Part shown: piece after piece, positions 43,522 to 52,473 of the stretch
Numbering within the stretch: position 1 is the stretch's first letter
Layout: every line of letters begins with the position of its first letter
NCBI GenBank assembly: GCA_963760435.1
Contig: CAVXDE010000017.1
Coordinates: 124,001 to 188,000 of the forward strand
Length of the DNA stretch: 64,000 nucleotides
Direction: 5' to 3'
Source of the DNA: JAFAXD01 sp963760435
GTDB taxonomy: Bacteria > Pseudomonadota > Alphaproteobacteria > Rhizobiales > Xanthobacteraceae
Translations under genes and position numbers: made by a program
Notes under the pieces: model-generated
Databases searched by the model: none
Told to the model about the DNA's origin: nothing
The model's input: only the letters and a program-made list of their open reading frames with translations

Positions 43522-43700
43522 TGAGCTTGTCCCTAACGCGTTGATGAGTTGGGCTAAAGCATGCCGGGCGATCTCGGTCAAACAAGGGCCGCACCAACCA
43601 CCATGCAGCTCGTTGTCGCGCTTTCGCCCAATTCCCAAGGTTATTCTCGCGCCCAGGGGTAAGGTGCGACCGCCAAGCGGTACGCCAGGGTGGGGGTGAG

Positions 43701-44186
43701 ATGTCCAAAGCCAAATGGATATGTGCTGTGCCGCTGGCCGCCTGCCTCGCGGCCTGTGCGGCGACGCCGGAAACGGGGCAGGGTGCCAAGGAAAACACCG
43801 GCACCGCGATCGGCGCCGTCACGGGCGCGCTCATCGGCTCGCAGTTTGGCGGCAATCTCGCATCGCACCTCGCCGCCGGCGTGGCTGGGGCGGCAATCGG
43901 CGGCCTGATCGGCAATCGCATCGGCGCGTCGATGGATGAGGAAGACAAGAAGCGCGCCTATGCGGCGCAGATGCAGGCGTTGGAGAGCGGCCAATCAGGC
44001 GCTGCCGTGACCTGGAAAAACCCCGATTCGGGCCGCTACGGAACGATCGTGCCGGGGCCAGCCTATCAGCAGGCCGGCAACACGTGCCGGCAGTACACGC
44101 ACACGATCTACATCGACGGCAAGCCCCAGACCGCACGCGGCGCTGCCTGCCGCAACCCGGACGGAACCTGGACCCCGATCAGTTAA
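43701..44186 (+). CDS. Glycine-zipper surface lipoprotein (17 kDa antigen-like)
   Basis: A 161-residue lipoprotein: signal peptide with lipobox LAAC (Cys19), then two glycine-zipper helices (GTAIGAVTGALIGSQFGG and GVAGAAIGGLIGNRIGAS), then a C-terminal domain WKNPDSGRYGTIVPGP with GNTCRQYTHTI and ACRNPDGTW, like RT0821/17-kDa antigens. It should be anchored in the outer membrane facing the periplasm. Neighbouring genes do not reveal a specific partner. Confidence 0.86.
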   Translation: MSKAKWICAVPLAACLAACAATPETGQGAKENTGTAIGAVTGALIGSQFGGNLASHLAAGVAGAAIGGLIGNRIGASMDEEDKKRAYAAQMQALESGQSGAAVTWKNPDSGRYGTIVPGPAYQQAGNTCRQYTHTIYIDGKPQTARGAACRNPDGTWTPIS

Positions 44187-44312
44187 ACCTCTGCGTCGGC
44201 TATCATGTCGCGGCGCTCGCCAGTTGCGAGGCCCGATGCGCCATGATGTAACCCGCTATCACGAACGCCGGCAGTCGCTCCGAAGGCACGGCGAATGATG
44301 GTGCAGCGGTGA

Positions 44313-45437
44313 GTGCGCATGCTTTGGCCGGTCCTGGCGCTGATGACCGCGGTCGCGATTTTTGCCGTGCTGTGGCCGTTGGCTCGCACGGACGCGGCCG
44401 AACGGACCGCGGCTGACGCCGAAGTCTATAAGGACCAGCTCGATGAGATCGAGCGCGACCGCGCCAGTGGCGTGATCGGCGTCGCTGAGGCCGACGCCGC
44501 TCGCGTTGAAGTCTCGCGTCGCCTGCTCGCTGCCGCCGACGCCAAACCGCCGCCGGCCCTCGATGCCGCGACCGGGCTGCGGCACCGGCGCTCCGCCGCG
44601 GTGATCACCCTGGTATTTGTGCCACTCGGCGCCATCGGCCTCTATTTGTTGTTGGGCTCACCCAACCTGCCGGGTGAGCCGCTTGCGCAACGCCTGACGG
44701 CACCGGCCGCCACCAATTCGATGGCCGGGCTGATTGCTCGCGTCGAAGCGCATCTTGAGCAAAACCCTGACGATGGCCGCGGCTGGGACGTGATCGCTCC
44801 GGTCTACATGCGGCTCGGCCGCTTCGATGATGCGATCAGAGCGTTTCGCGCGAGCCTGAGACTCAACGGCGAGAATGCCGACCGACAGGCAAACCTCGGC
44901 GAAGCCCTCAGTGGTGCCGCGAATGGTGTGATCACCTCCGACGCGAAGGCTGCATTCGAACGCGCGCTCGCGCTCGATGCGTCCAACCCGCGGGCCCAGT
45001 TCTATTTAGGACTTGCCGCCGAGCAGGACGGCCGCACCACCGACGCAGTCGACCGATGGCGCAAACTGTTGGCGCAGGCGCCCGCCGACGCACCTTGGGT
45101 CGTATACGTGCGCCAGGCGCTTGCTCGCCTCGATCCGAGCGCGGCAACGTCCGTGCCGCCGGGCCCGACCACACAGGACGTCGCCAGCGCCGCCGAGATG
45201 TCGGCTTCGGATCGCGATCAGATGGTGCGTGGCATGGTGGAGCGGCTGGCCGCCCGCCTCTCGGCCGATGGCTCCGATGTTGAAGGTTGGCTGCGCCTGA
45301 TGCGCGCCTACCTGGTGCTTGGCGATCGCGACAAAGCGCGTGCTGCCGCCGCCGACGCGCGTCGCGCGCTCGCGAGCGATCCCGACAAGTTGCGCCGCAT
45401 CGACGAGGGCGCCAAGAACTTCGGTCTCGACGGATGA
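44313..45437 (+). CDS. ccmI: Cytochrome c maturation protein CcmI (CycH)
   Basis: A 374-residue protein with two membrane helices (about 3-22 and 95-115) flanking a short cytoplasmic coiled coil, then a periplasmic TPR domain with repeats around WDVIAPVYMRLGRFDDAIRAFRASL and AFERALALDASNPRAQFYLGLAAEQ. CcmI holds apocytochrome c and presents it to CcmF/CcmH for heme attachment. GTG 44313 or ATG 44319 both fit. Its stop overlaps the ccmE start (ATGA, 45434-45437). Confidence 0.93.
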   Translation: MRMLWPVLALMTAVAIFAVLWPLARTDAAERTAADAEVYKDQLDEIERDRASGVIGVAEADAARVEVSRRLLAAADAKPPPALDAATGLRHRRSAAVITLVFVPLGAIGLYLLLGSPNLPGEPLAQRLTAPAATNSMAGLIARVEAHLEQNPDDGRGWDVIAPVYMRLGRFDDAIRAFRASLRLNGENADRQANLGEALSGAANGVITSDAKAAFERALALDASNPRAQFYLGLAAEQDGRTTDAVDRWRKLLAQAPADAPWVVYVRQALARLDPSAATSVPPGPTTQDVASAAEMSASDRDQMVRGMVERLAARLSADGSDVEGWLRLMRAYLVLGDRDKARAAAADARRALASDPDKLRRIDEGAKNFGLDG

Positions 45438-45904
45438 CGCGCAAGCAGCGTCGCCTCTCGCTCATCGGCGCGGCCGCCGTCGTGCTCGCGATCGCGCTCG
45501 GACTTGTGTTGTTTGCACTGCGCGACACCATCGTGTTCTTCAACTCCCCGAGCGACGTCATCAGCAACGCCGTCAAGCCCGGCACGCGCTTGCGGCTCGG
45601 CGGCCTCGTGGCGCCCGGGAGCGTCGTGCGCGATAATGAGCTGGACATGCATTTCCAAGTGACCGACGGCAACCACTCCATTGGCGTCGCCTACCGTGGA
45701 ATCCTTCCTGACCTGTTTCGCGAAGGGCAAGGTGTCGTTGCCGAAGGAACGCTCGAGCCCGGCGGCGGTTTTCGCGCCGATACCGTTCTTGCCAAGCATG
45801 ATGAGAAGTACATGCCGAAGGAGGTCGCCGACGCGCTCAAGAAACAGGGGCACTGGAAGGACGAATACGGCAACCCCGGCGCCACGGCGGGCACGGCGAA
45901 GTGA
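45434..45904 (+). CDS. ccmE: Heme chaperone CcmE (CycJ)
   Basis: A 156-residue heme chaperone: one N-terminal membrane helix (about 8-29) and a periplasmic OB-fold. The covalent heme-binding residue is H122 in the KHDEKYMP motif, with Y126 as the axial partner. It accepts heme from CcmABCD and passes it to CcmF. ATG 45434 overlaps the ccmI stop. Second gene of the ccmIEFH operon. Confidence 0.95.
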   Translation: MTRKQRRLSLIGAAAVVLAIALGLVLFALRDTIVFFNSPSDVISNAVKPGTRLRLGGLVAPGSVVRDNELDMHFQVTDGNHSIGVAYRGILPDLFREGQGVVAEGTLEPGGGFRADTVLAKHDEKYMPKEVADALKKQGHWKDEYGNPGATAGTAK

Positions 45905-45913
45905 GGTGTCACA

Positions 45914-47894
45914 ATGATTCCTGAGATCGGCCACTTCGCGTTGGTGCTGGCGCTTCTGGTGGGAATTGCGCAGGCGAGCGTGCCGCTGATGGGCGCGCGG
46001 CGCAACGATCCGAGGCTGATGGGGGTCGCCGAGTCGACCGCGCTTGCCCAGTTCGGCTTCGTCGCCGCCGCGTTCGCGGCGCTCACCGCGTGTTACGTCC
46101 GGTCGGACTTCTCGGTCCTCACGGTGTTCGAGAATTCGCACTCGGCGATGCCGCTGATCTACAAATTCACCAGCGTCTGGGGCAACCACGAAGGCTCGAT
46201 GCTCCTGTGGGTGCTGATCCTCACGCTGTTCGGCGCGCTGGTCGCCGCGTTCGGCCGCAACATGCCGGAGAGCTTCAAGGCGACTGTGCTCGCCGTGCAG
46301 GCCTGGATCGCGGTCGCGTTCTATTTGTTCATCCTGCTGACCTCGAACCCCTTTCTGCGGCTTGCGCCCGCGCCGTTCGAAGGCCGTGACCTCAACCCGA
46401 TCCTGCAAGATCTCGGCCTCGCCGTTCATCCGCCGATGCTCTATCTCGGCTACGTTGGGCTCTCCATCACGTTCTCATTTGCCATGGCTGCCCTGATCGA
46501 AGGGCGCATCAACGCCGCCTGGGCGCGCTGGGTGCGACCGTGGACGCTCGCCGCCTGGATGTGTCTCACCCTCGGCATCGCCATGGGCTCGTACTGGGCC
46601 TACTACACGCTGGGTTGGGGTGGCTGGTGGTTCTGGGACCCGGTCGAGAACGCCTCGCTGATGCCGTGGCTCGCCGCAACGGCGCTGCTCCACTCGCTGG
46701 TGGTGATGGAAAAGCGCGAGGCCCTCAAAGTCTGGTCCATCCTGCTTGCGATTCTCGGCCTTCTCGCTGTCGCTCATCGGCACGTTTCTGGTTCGCTCCG
46801 GCGTGCTCACGTCCGTGCATGCCTTCGCCTCCGACCCGATGCGCGGCGTCTTCATCCTCGCCATTCTGGTGCTGTTCATCGGCGGCGCCCTCTCCCTGTT
46901 CGCTTGGCGCGCGCCGCTTCTCAAACAGGGGGGACTGTTCGCTCCGATCTCGCGCGAAGGCGCGCTGGTGCTCAACAATTTGTTGCTCACGACCGCTTGC
47001 GCCACGGTGTTCGTCGGCACGCTCTACCCATTGGCGCTGGAGGCGCTGACCGGTGACAAGATCTCGGTCGGCGCGCCGTTCTTCAACCTCACCTTCGCGC
47101 CGCTGTTCATTCCGTTGCTGATCGCGGTGCCGTTCGGACCACTGCTCGCCTGGAAGCGGGCCGATCTCGGCGGCGTGACGCAACGGCTGCTCGGCGCGTT
47201 CGTGGTAGCGCTGCTGGGGATCGCGGCAACGCTCGCCATCGAAGGCCATCCTGTGCTTCCGGCCTTGGTGGTTGGTCTCGCGTTGTTTGTGATGGCCGGC
47301 GCGCTCATCGATATCGCCGAGCGGATCGGTACATTCCGCGTGCCGCTCGCGACCATGGCGGCGCGGGCGCGGGGCCTACCGCGCTCGAACTGGGGGACGG
47401 CGTTGGCGCATTTCGGGCTCGGGGTCGTGTTGCTCGGGATCGTTGGCGAGACCCAGTGGGGGGCCGAGCGCATCGTCGCCATGAAACCGTCCGACCGGGT
47501 GACGTTGCGTCACTACGATTTCAGCTTCGACGGCACTGTTCCGCGCAGCGGTTCCAACTACCGCGACCTAGTGGCGCGCTTTACGGTGCGGCGCGACGGC
47601 GAGGTGCTGGGCTCGATGCAGCCGGCGAAACGCACGTTCCTCTCGCGCAATTCCAGCACCTCGCAAGCGGCGCTGATGGCGCGCGGGTTCAGCCAGCTCT
47701 ACGTATCGCTCGGCGACGTCAGCCCGGATGGCTCGATCGTGGTGCGCATCTATCACAAGCCGATGGTGCTGATGATCTGGCTCGGCGCCGTGATCATGGT
47801 CGCCGGCGGCGCGTTCTCACTCTCGGACCGGCGGCTGCGGGTCGGCGCGCCCCGGCCGGCGCGCAGCGCGGCCGCCATGCAGCCGGCGGAGTGA
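45914..47894 (+). pseudogene. ccmF: Heme lyase subunit CcmF (CycK), frameshifted
   Basis: Two frames join to a 659-residue CcmF. The first covers the N-terminal helices and the WWD heme domain (LGWGGWWFWDPVENASLMPW) up to LLAIL near 46756. Removing one G at about 46757-46758 turns GLLAVAHRH into AFSLSLIGTFLVRSGVLTSVHAF, a conserved CcmF helix, and the second frame continues to the end, including the P-His loop region. CcmF ligates heme to apocytochromes c with CcmH and CcmI. A true knockout would block all c-type cytochromes, so a sequencing error is likely. The operon neighbours are intact. Confidence 0.85.
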
Positions 47895-47903
47895 TCTCCC
47901 CGC

Positions 47904-48386
47904 ATGATCGTCCATCGATCCAAGTTGTTCTTGTTGCTGCTCGTGCTCTGCTGGCCGCTGGCCGCGCAGGCGGTACAGCCGGACGAGATGCTGTCCGATC
48001 CGCAGCTGGAAGCGCGCGCGCGCGCTCTCTCGCGCGAGCTGCGCTGCATGGTGTGTCAGAACCAGTCGATCGACGATTCGGAGGCCCCGCTCGCCCGCGA
48101 TCTGCGGATCCTGGTGCGGGAGCGGCTGCGGGCCGGCGACAGCGACCCGCAAGTGCTCAATTTCCTGGTGGCCCGCTACGGCGAGTTCGTCCTGCTGCGC
48201 CCGCCGTTTGAGTGGCACACGGCGCTGCTGTGGCTTGCGCCCTCGGTGGTATTGCTGGCCGGCGGGTTGTCCCTGGTATTTCTGGCCCGTAAACGCCGGG
48301 CGCCTGCCGTTCCCCCGGCCCTGTCCGCGGCGGAACAGGAGCGGCTTGCCGAGCTCACCGGCGGGCCTCCCCGGTCGGGCGATTAA
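47904..48386 (+). CDS. ccmH: Cytochrome c maturation protein CcmH (CycL)
   Basis: A 160-residue membrane-anchored thioredox protein: signal/anchor helix (about 7-22), the LRCMVCQNQS redox motif with C48 and C51, then a C-terminal membrane helix (about 105-128). It reduces the CXXCH disulfide of apocytochrome c before heme ligation. It starts nine bases after the ccmF stop and completes the rhizobial cycHJKL order. Confidence 0.94.
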   Translation: MIVHRSKLFLLLLVLCWPLAAQAVQPDEMLSDPQLEARARALSRELRCMVCQNQSIDDSEAPLARDLRILVRERLRAGDSDPQVLNFLVARYGEFVLLRPPFEWHTALLWLAPSVVLLAGGLSLVFLARKRRAPAVPPALSAAEQERLAELTGGPPRSGD

Positions 48387-48400
48387 GTGATTAGAATCAC
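48387..48400. promoter_or_regulatory. Short palindrome after ccmH
   Basis: GTGATT and AATCAC form a 6-bp perfect inverted repeat with a two-base spacer, right after the ccmH stop and about 140 bases upstream of the degP ATG. It could be an operator for degP; length alone gives little weight. Confidence 0.25.
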
Positions 48401-48539
48401 AAAAGAATTCCTTTTTCCCCAGCTTACCAAAGTTTAATCCCGCCGTCAGGCGGCCGTAAGGCGTCCCCCTCCATCTTTGACGGCAACACACCTGAAGCTC
48501 GTGCCTTCGCACAGCTGGACGTTTTTGGAGGGCTTACAA

Positions 48540-50078
48540 ATGCAAAATGAAACTGCTCCCCGGCCGCGCGTTTTGTCGGCACGCCGCGTCGCTCTGTTGG
48601 CGACTGCCGTGGCGGGCCTGGGTGCGCTCGCACTCGCAGCCGAGCCCGTCTTCGCACCGGCCGAGAGCCTGCCGGGCCTGTCGACGCCGGCCCATGCGCA
48701 GAGCATCAATGCCTCGCGCCCGGTCGGGTTTGCGGACATCGTCGAGAAAGTGAAGCCGGCGGTGATGTCGGTCCGCGTGAAGATGGACGCGGGTCCGCAG
48801 CTGAGCAGTGACAACTTCCAGGCCCCGCAGGGCTCGCCGTTCGAGTTCTTCTTCAAGCGGTTCGGCTCGCCGGATGGCGAGGGCGGCATGGGCGGCCGTG
48901 GCATGCCCCAGCAGCGCCACAACTTCACGATGGGCCAGGGCTCGGGATTCTTCATCTCCCCCGACGGCTACGCGGTGACCAATAACCACGTGGTCGAGAA
49001 GGCGGAGACCGTCGAAGTCACGGCCGATGACGGCAAGACCTACACCGCCAAGGTCATCGGCACCGATCCGCGCACCGACCTCGCGCTGATCAAGATCGAT
49101 GGCCGCAACGACTTCCCGTACGTGCACCTGGCCGACGCTGCGCCGCGCATCGGCGATTGGGTCCTGGCCGTCGGCAACCCCTTCGGTCTCGGCGGCACGG
49201 TGACGGCCGGCATTGTCTCGGCGCGTGGCCGCGACATCGGCGCGGGCCCGTATGACGACTTCATCCAGATCGATGCGCCCGTGAACAAGGGCAACTCGGG
49301 TGGACCGACCTTCGACGTGGACGGCAACGTGATCGGCGTGAATACGGCCATCTTCTCGCCGTCCGGCGGGTCGGTCGGCATCGCGTTCGACATCCCGGCC
49401 GACACGGTGAAGAGCGTCGTTGCCCAGCTCAAGGACAAGGGCGCCGTCACCCGCGGGTGGCTCGGCGTGCAGATCCAGCCGGTCACCGCCGAAATCGCCG
49501 ATAGCATGGGCCTCAAGAGCGATGAAGGTGCTCTGGTGGCTGAGCCCCAGGCCAACAGCCCCGCCGTGAAGGCAGGCATCAAGTCCGGCGACGTCATCAC
49601 CAAGGTCAATGGTGACGCGGTGAAGGACGCCCGCGCGCTCGCCCGCAAGATCAGCACCCTGTCTCCCGGCGCCACCGCCAACCTGACGATTGTGCGTGGC
49701 GGCAAGGAGCAGGCCATCGCGGTGCCGCTCGGCGAGATGCCGAAGGAGCGCCAGGCCATGGCCGGTACCCAGGACCGTGAGGTCCCCGGCGCCGACGTGC
49801 CCAAGCTCGGTCTGTCGCTCGCGCCTGCCAACCAGGTCGCCGGCTCCAACGGCGAGGGCGTGGTGGTGACGCAGGTCGATCCCAACGGTCCGGCCGCCGA
49901 GCGCGGCTTCAAGACCGGTGACGTCATCCTCGACGTCGGTGGCACCACCGTCGCCAACCCGGCTGACGTCAAGAAGGCGCTCTCCGACGCCAAGACCTCG
50001 GGAAAGAAGACGGTTCTGATGCGGGTCAAGTCCGAAGCCGGCACGCGGTTTGTCGCGCTTCCGATTGGCAACGCCTGA
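48540..50078 (+). CDS. degP: DegP/HtrA-family periplasmic serine protease
   Basis: A 512-residue Do-type protease. ATG 48540 is chosen over 48477 because it has a GGAGG ribosome site (48527-48531) at ideal spacing and gives a proper signal peptide ending near AHAQS. The catalytic triad is H150 (TNNHVV), D180 (DPRTDLALI) and S253 (GNSGGP). Two PDZ domains follow (about 275-365 and 410-505), the first with GWLGVQI. An extended loop rich in Gly/Gln precedes the active-site His. It degrades or refolds misfolded envelope proteins. It lies directly after the ccm operon, the same order as in Bradyrhizobium. Confidence 0.93.
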   Translation: MQNETAPRPRVLSARRVALLATAVAGLGALALAAEPVFAPAESLPGLSTPAHAQSINASRPVGFADIVEKVKPAVMSVRVKMDAGPQLSSDNFQAPQGSPFEFFFKRFGSPDGEGGMGGRGMPQQRHNFTMGQGSGFFISPDGYAVTNNHVVEKAETVEVTADDGKTYTAKVIGTDPRTDLALIKIDGRNDFPYVHLADAAPRIGDWVLAVGNPFGLGGTVTAGIVSARGRDIGAGPYDDFIQIDAPVNKGNSGGPTFDVDGNVIGVNTAIFSPSGGSVGIAFDIPADTVKSVVAQLKDKGAVTRGWLGVQIQPVTAEIADSMGLKSDEGALVAEPQANSPAVKAGIKSGDVITKVNGDAVKDARALARKISTLSPGATANLTIVRGGKEQAIAVPLGEMPKERQAMAGTQDREVPGADVPKLGLSLAPANQVAGSNGEGVVVTQVDPNGPAAERGFKTGDVILDVGGTTVANPADVKKALSDAKTSGKKTVLMRVKSEAGTRFVALPIGNA

Positions 50079-50130
50079 GTTGGGAGTGCATTGCCGGCAT
50101 CCGTCGCCCCCGCCGGTGGTTCATTCTCAC

Positions 50131-50155
50131 GGGGACGAGCCTTGTGCTCGTCCCC
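50131..50155. terminator. Hairpin downstream of degP
   Basis: GGGGACGAGC (50131-50140) and GCTCGTCCCC (50146-50155) form a perfect 10-bp stem with loop CTTGT. No T tract follows, so it may protect the 3' end rather than terminate. Confidence 0.45.
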
Positions 50156-50266
50156 ACAAATTGGAAGCGCTTGCAGGCAAGGACCGGTCAGTTCGCCTGG
50201 GAGCGCCGGCAAAGAAACATCAGGTTACTGGGCCCGGATCACGTCGCCCCCTCCGGGACCAGCTTG

Positions 50267-50300
50267 GGGTGGCGGGAGAGTTCCCGCCACCCTATTTTTT
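50267..50300 (+). terminator. Rho-independent terminator
   Basis: GGGTGGCGGGA (50267-50277) and TCCCGCCACCC (50282-50292) pair perfectly around loop GAGT and are followed by TATTTTTTT. It lies about 190 bases after the degP stop and ends transcription before the next regulator gene. The rest of 50079-50402 shows no gene. Confidence 0.88.
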
Positions 50301-50402
50301 TGATTTGATGTCGGCTATTTCGAGTTTGTCCCCATGTCCTGGGATGAGCTCCGACCAGCAATCGATGAGATAACAACAAAAAGGGATTACAACAAAAACG
50401 CC

Positions 50403-51083
50403 ATGCGCCTCCTGATCATCGAAGACGACCGCGACGTGGCGAGCTATCTGGCGAAGGCCTTTAGCGAAGTCGGACACGTGGCCGATGTTGCGGCCGATGG
50501 CGAAGACGGCCTTAATCTTGCGCTCGAGGGCTCCTACGACGTTTTGATTGTCGATCGCATGCTGCCGAAGCTCGACGGGCTTTCGGTGATCGGCAAGCTG
50601 CGCGCCGCAGCTGTTGCGACCCCGGCGTTGATCCTGTCGGCGCTCGGTCAGGTCGACGACCGGGTCAAGGGCCTGCGCGCGGGCGGCGACGATTATCTCG
50701 CCAAACCCTACGCCTTCTCCGAGTTACTCGCGCGGATAGAGGTGCTGGCGCGCCGGCGCGTCGGGCCGGGCGAGGAGACGGTCTATCGGGTGGCCGATCT
50801 CGAGCTCGACCGGCTCTCACACCGGGTGCTTCGCGGCAAGGAAGAGATCGTGCTGCAGCCGCGCGAGTTCCGCCTGCTCGAATATCTCATGAAGCATGCC
50901 GGTCAGGTCGTCACCCGCACCATGCTGCTGGAAAATGTCTGGGACTACCACTTCGATCCGCAGACGAACGTGATCGACGTGCACATCTCGCGCCTGCGCT
51001 CGAAGATCGACAAGGGGTTCTCGCAGCCGTTGCTGCATACGGTGCGAGGGGCAGGATACATGGTCCGTGACGGCGCTCGCTAA
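50403..51083 (+). CDS. OmpR-family response regulator
   Basis: A 226-residue regulator with acidic pocket IIEDDRD, phosphoacceptor D51 (VDRMLPKLDG) and K101 (AKPY), then a winged-helix DNA-binding domain (LQPREFRLLEYLMKHAGQVVTRTML). ATG 50403 (MRLLIIEDD) is preferred over 50334 because it starts at the first beta strand. Its stop lies within the kinase gene that starts at GTG 51067 (17-base overlap). Standing behind degP, it probably responds to envelope stress, but that is inference. Confidence 0.9.
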   Translation: MRLLIIEDDRDVASYLAKAFSEVGHVADVAADGEDGLNLALEGSYDVLIVDRMLPKLDGLSVIGKLRAAAVATPALILSALGQVDDRVKGLRAGGDDYLAKPYAFSELLARIEVLARRRVGPGEETVYRVADLELDRLSHRVLRGKEEIVLQPREFRLLEYLMKHAGQVVTRTMLLENVWDYHFDPQTNVIDVHISRLRSKIDKGFSQPLLHTVRGAGYMVRDGAR

Positions 51084-52464
51084 GCTGTTTCGCGCAACTG
51101 CATTCCGGCTGACGCTTGTCTATTTGCTGGTGTTCGCTCTGTTTGCAGCGTTCCTGCTCGGCTATTTCGCGCTCAACACACGCCGCCTGATCACCGAGGA
51201 GATCACCAGCACGGTCGATGCGGAAATCACCGGGCTCGCCGAGCAGTACAATCAGGGCGGCATTCGCAGGCTGGTGTTCGTCATCGAGACGCGGTCGCGC
51301 CGGCCGGGTTCGAGCCTCTATTTGGTCACCACGCCGAGCGGCGAGGGACTCGCCGGCAATATTGGTTCGCTGGTGCCCGGCGTGCTGGCAAAACCCGGCT
51401 GGATGGAAACCGCTTACCGCCGGCTCGAAGACCCGGAAACGGCCGAGCACCATGCGCTGGTTCGCGTGCTGCAGCTGCCGGGCGGCTTCCGCCTCCTGGT
51501 CGGCCGCGACCTCGAGGAGCGCGAGCGCCTGTTTGATATCGTCGCCACGGCCGGGCGCTGGTCGGTTGCGATCGTGATCATTCTCGGCGTCGCCGGCGGC
51601 GTGTTCGTGAGCAAGCGCGTCCTCAATCGGGTGGACGCTATGACCCTGACCGCGCAGACCATCATGGCTGGCGACCTGAGCGGGCGTCTGCCCATCGCCG
51701 GCTCGGGCGATGAGCTCGACCGCCTGGCGTCCAACCTCAACGCCATGCTGGAGCGCATCGAAGCGCTCATGCGCGGACTCAAGGAGGTGTCGGACAACGT
51801 CGCCCATGACCTGCGCACGCCGCTGACGCGCCTGCGCAATCGCGCCGAGGAGGCGTTGCGCACGGCTAAGGACGAACCCGGCTATCGCAGCGCCCTCGAG
51901 GCAACAATCGAGGAGTTGGACGGGTTGATCAGCACCTTCAATGCGCTGCTGATGATTGCGCGGGCGGAGTCGGGCGAGGCGCGTGAGAACATGTCCGAGT
52001 TCGACGCCGCCGAGGTCGCCCAAGATGTGAGCGAACTCTACGAGCCGCTCGCCGATACCAAGGGATTGGCCCTGCGGGTCGAGGCAACGCCGGCCCCGGT
52101 CAAGGGCAACCGCGAGCTTGTGAGCCAGGCGCTGGCCAACCTGGTGGACAACGCCATCAAATACGCCGAGCCGCAGGGCCATGCCGCCAACGGCACGCCG
52201 GCCGAGATCCTGGTCACGGCCGGCAGCGAGGGCGACCGCATCAAGCTCGCCGTACGTGACGGCGGTCCCGGAATACCTGAATCCGATCGCGCGCACGCAA
52301 TCGAGCGCTTCGTGCGGCTCGAGCAGAGCCGCACCAAGCCAGGTTCCGGACTTGGCTTGAGTCTCGCGGCGGCGGTGGCCCGCCTGCATGGCGGCGAGCT
52401 CAAGCTCGAGGACAATGCACCCGGCCTCAAGGCGGTTCTTGACTTGCCCCGCTTCGCGGCTTGA
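51067..52464 (+). CDS. HAMP-domain sensor histidine kinase
   Basis: A 465-residue kinase: helix 1 (about 13-35), periplasmic region (about 36-160), helix 2 (about 166-188), HAMP linker, HisKA with H247 (DNVAHDLRTPLTRL), then HATPase_c with N-box NLVDNAIKYA and G-boxes RDGGPGIP and GSGLGLSLA. GTG 51067 starts inside the regulator gene, so translation is coupled. It should phosphorylate the regulator at 50403-51083. The glnE gene follows nine bases later. Confidence 0.9.
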   Translation: MTALAKLFRATAFRLTLVYLLVFALFAAFLLGYFALNTRRLITEEITSTVDAEITGLAEQYNQGGIRRLVFVIETRSRRPGSSLYLVTTPSGEGLAGNIGSLVPGVLAKPGWMETAYRRLEDPETAEHHALVRVLQLPGGFRLLVGRDLEERERLFDIVATAGRWSVAIVIILGVAGGVFVSKRVLNRVDAMTLTAQTIMAGDLSGRLPIAGSGDELDRLASNLNAMLERIEALMRGLKEVSDNVAHDLRTPLTRLRNRAEEALRTAKDEPGYRSALEATIEELDGLISTFNALLMIARAESGEARENMSEFDAAEVAQDVSELYEPLADTKGLALRVEATPAPVKGNRELVSQALANLVDNAIKYAEPQGHAANGTPAEILVTAGSEGDRIKLAVRDGGPGIPESDRAHAIERFVRLEQSRTKPGSGLGLSLAAAVARLHGGELKLEDNAPGLKAVLDLPRFAA

Positions 52465-52473
52465 CGTTGGGCT

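Noticed and set aside
49040..50212. A 390-residue minus-strand frame across degP
   Set aside because: Low-complexity Pro/Ser/Thr translation and full overlap with degP.
50911..52389. A 492-residue frame antisense to the sensor kinase
   Set aside because: Shadow of the kinase gene; no recognisable fold.
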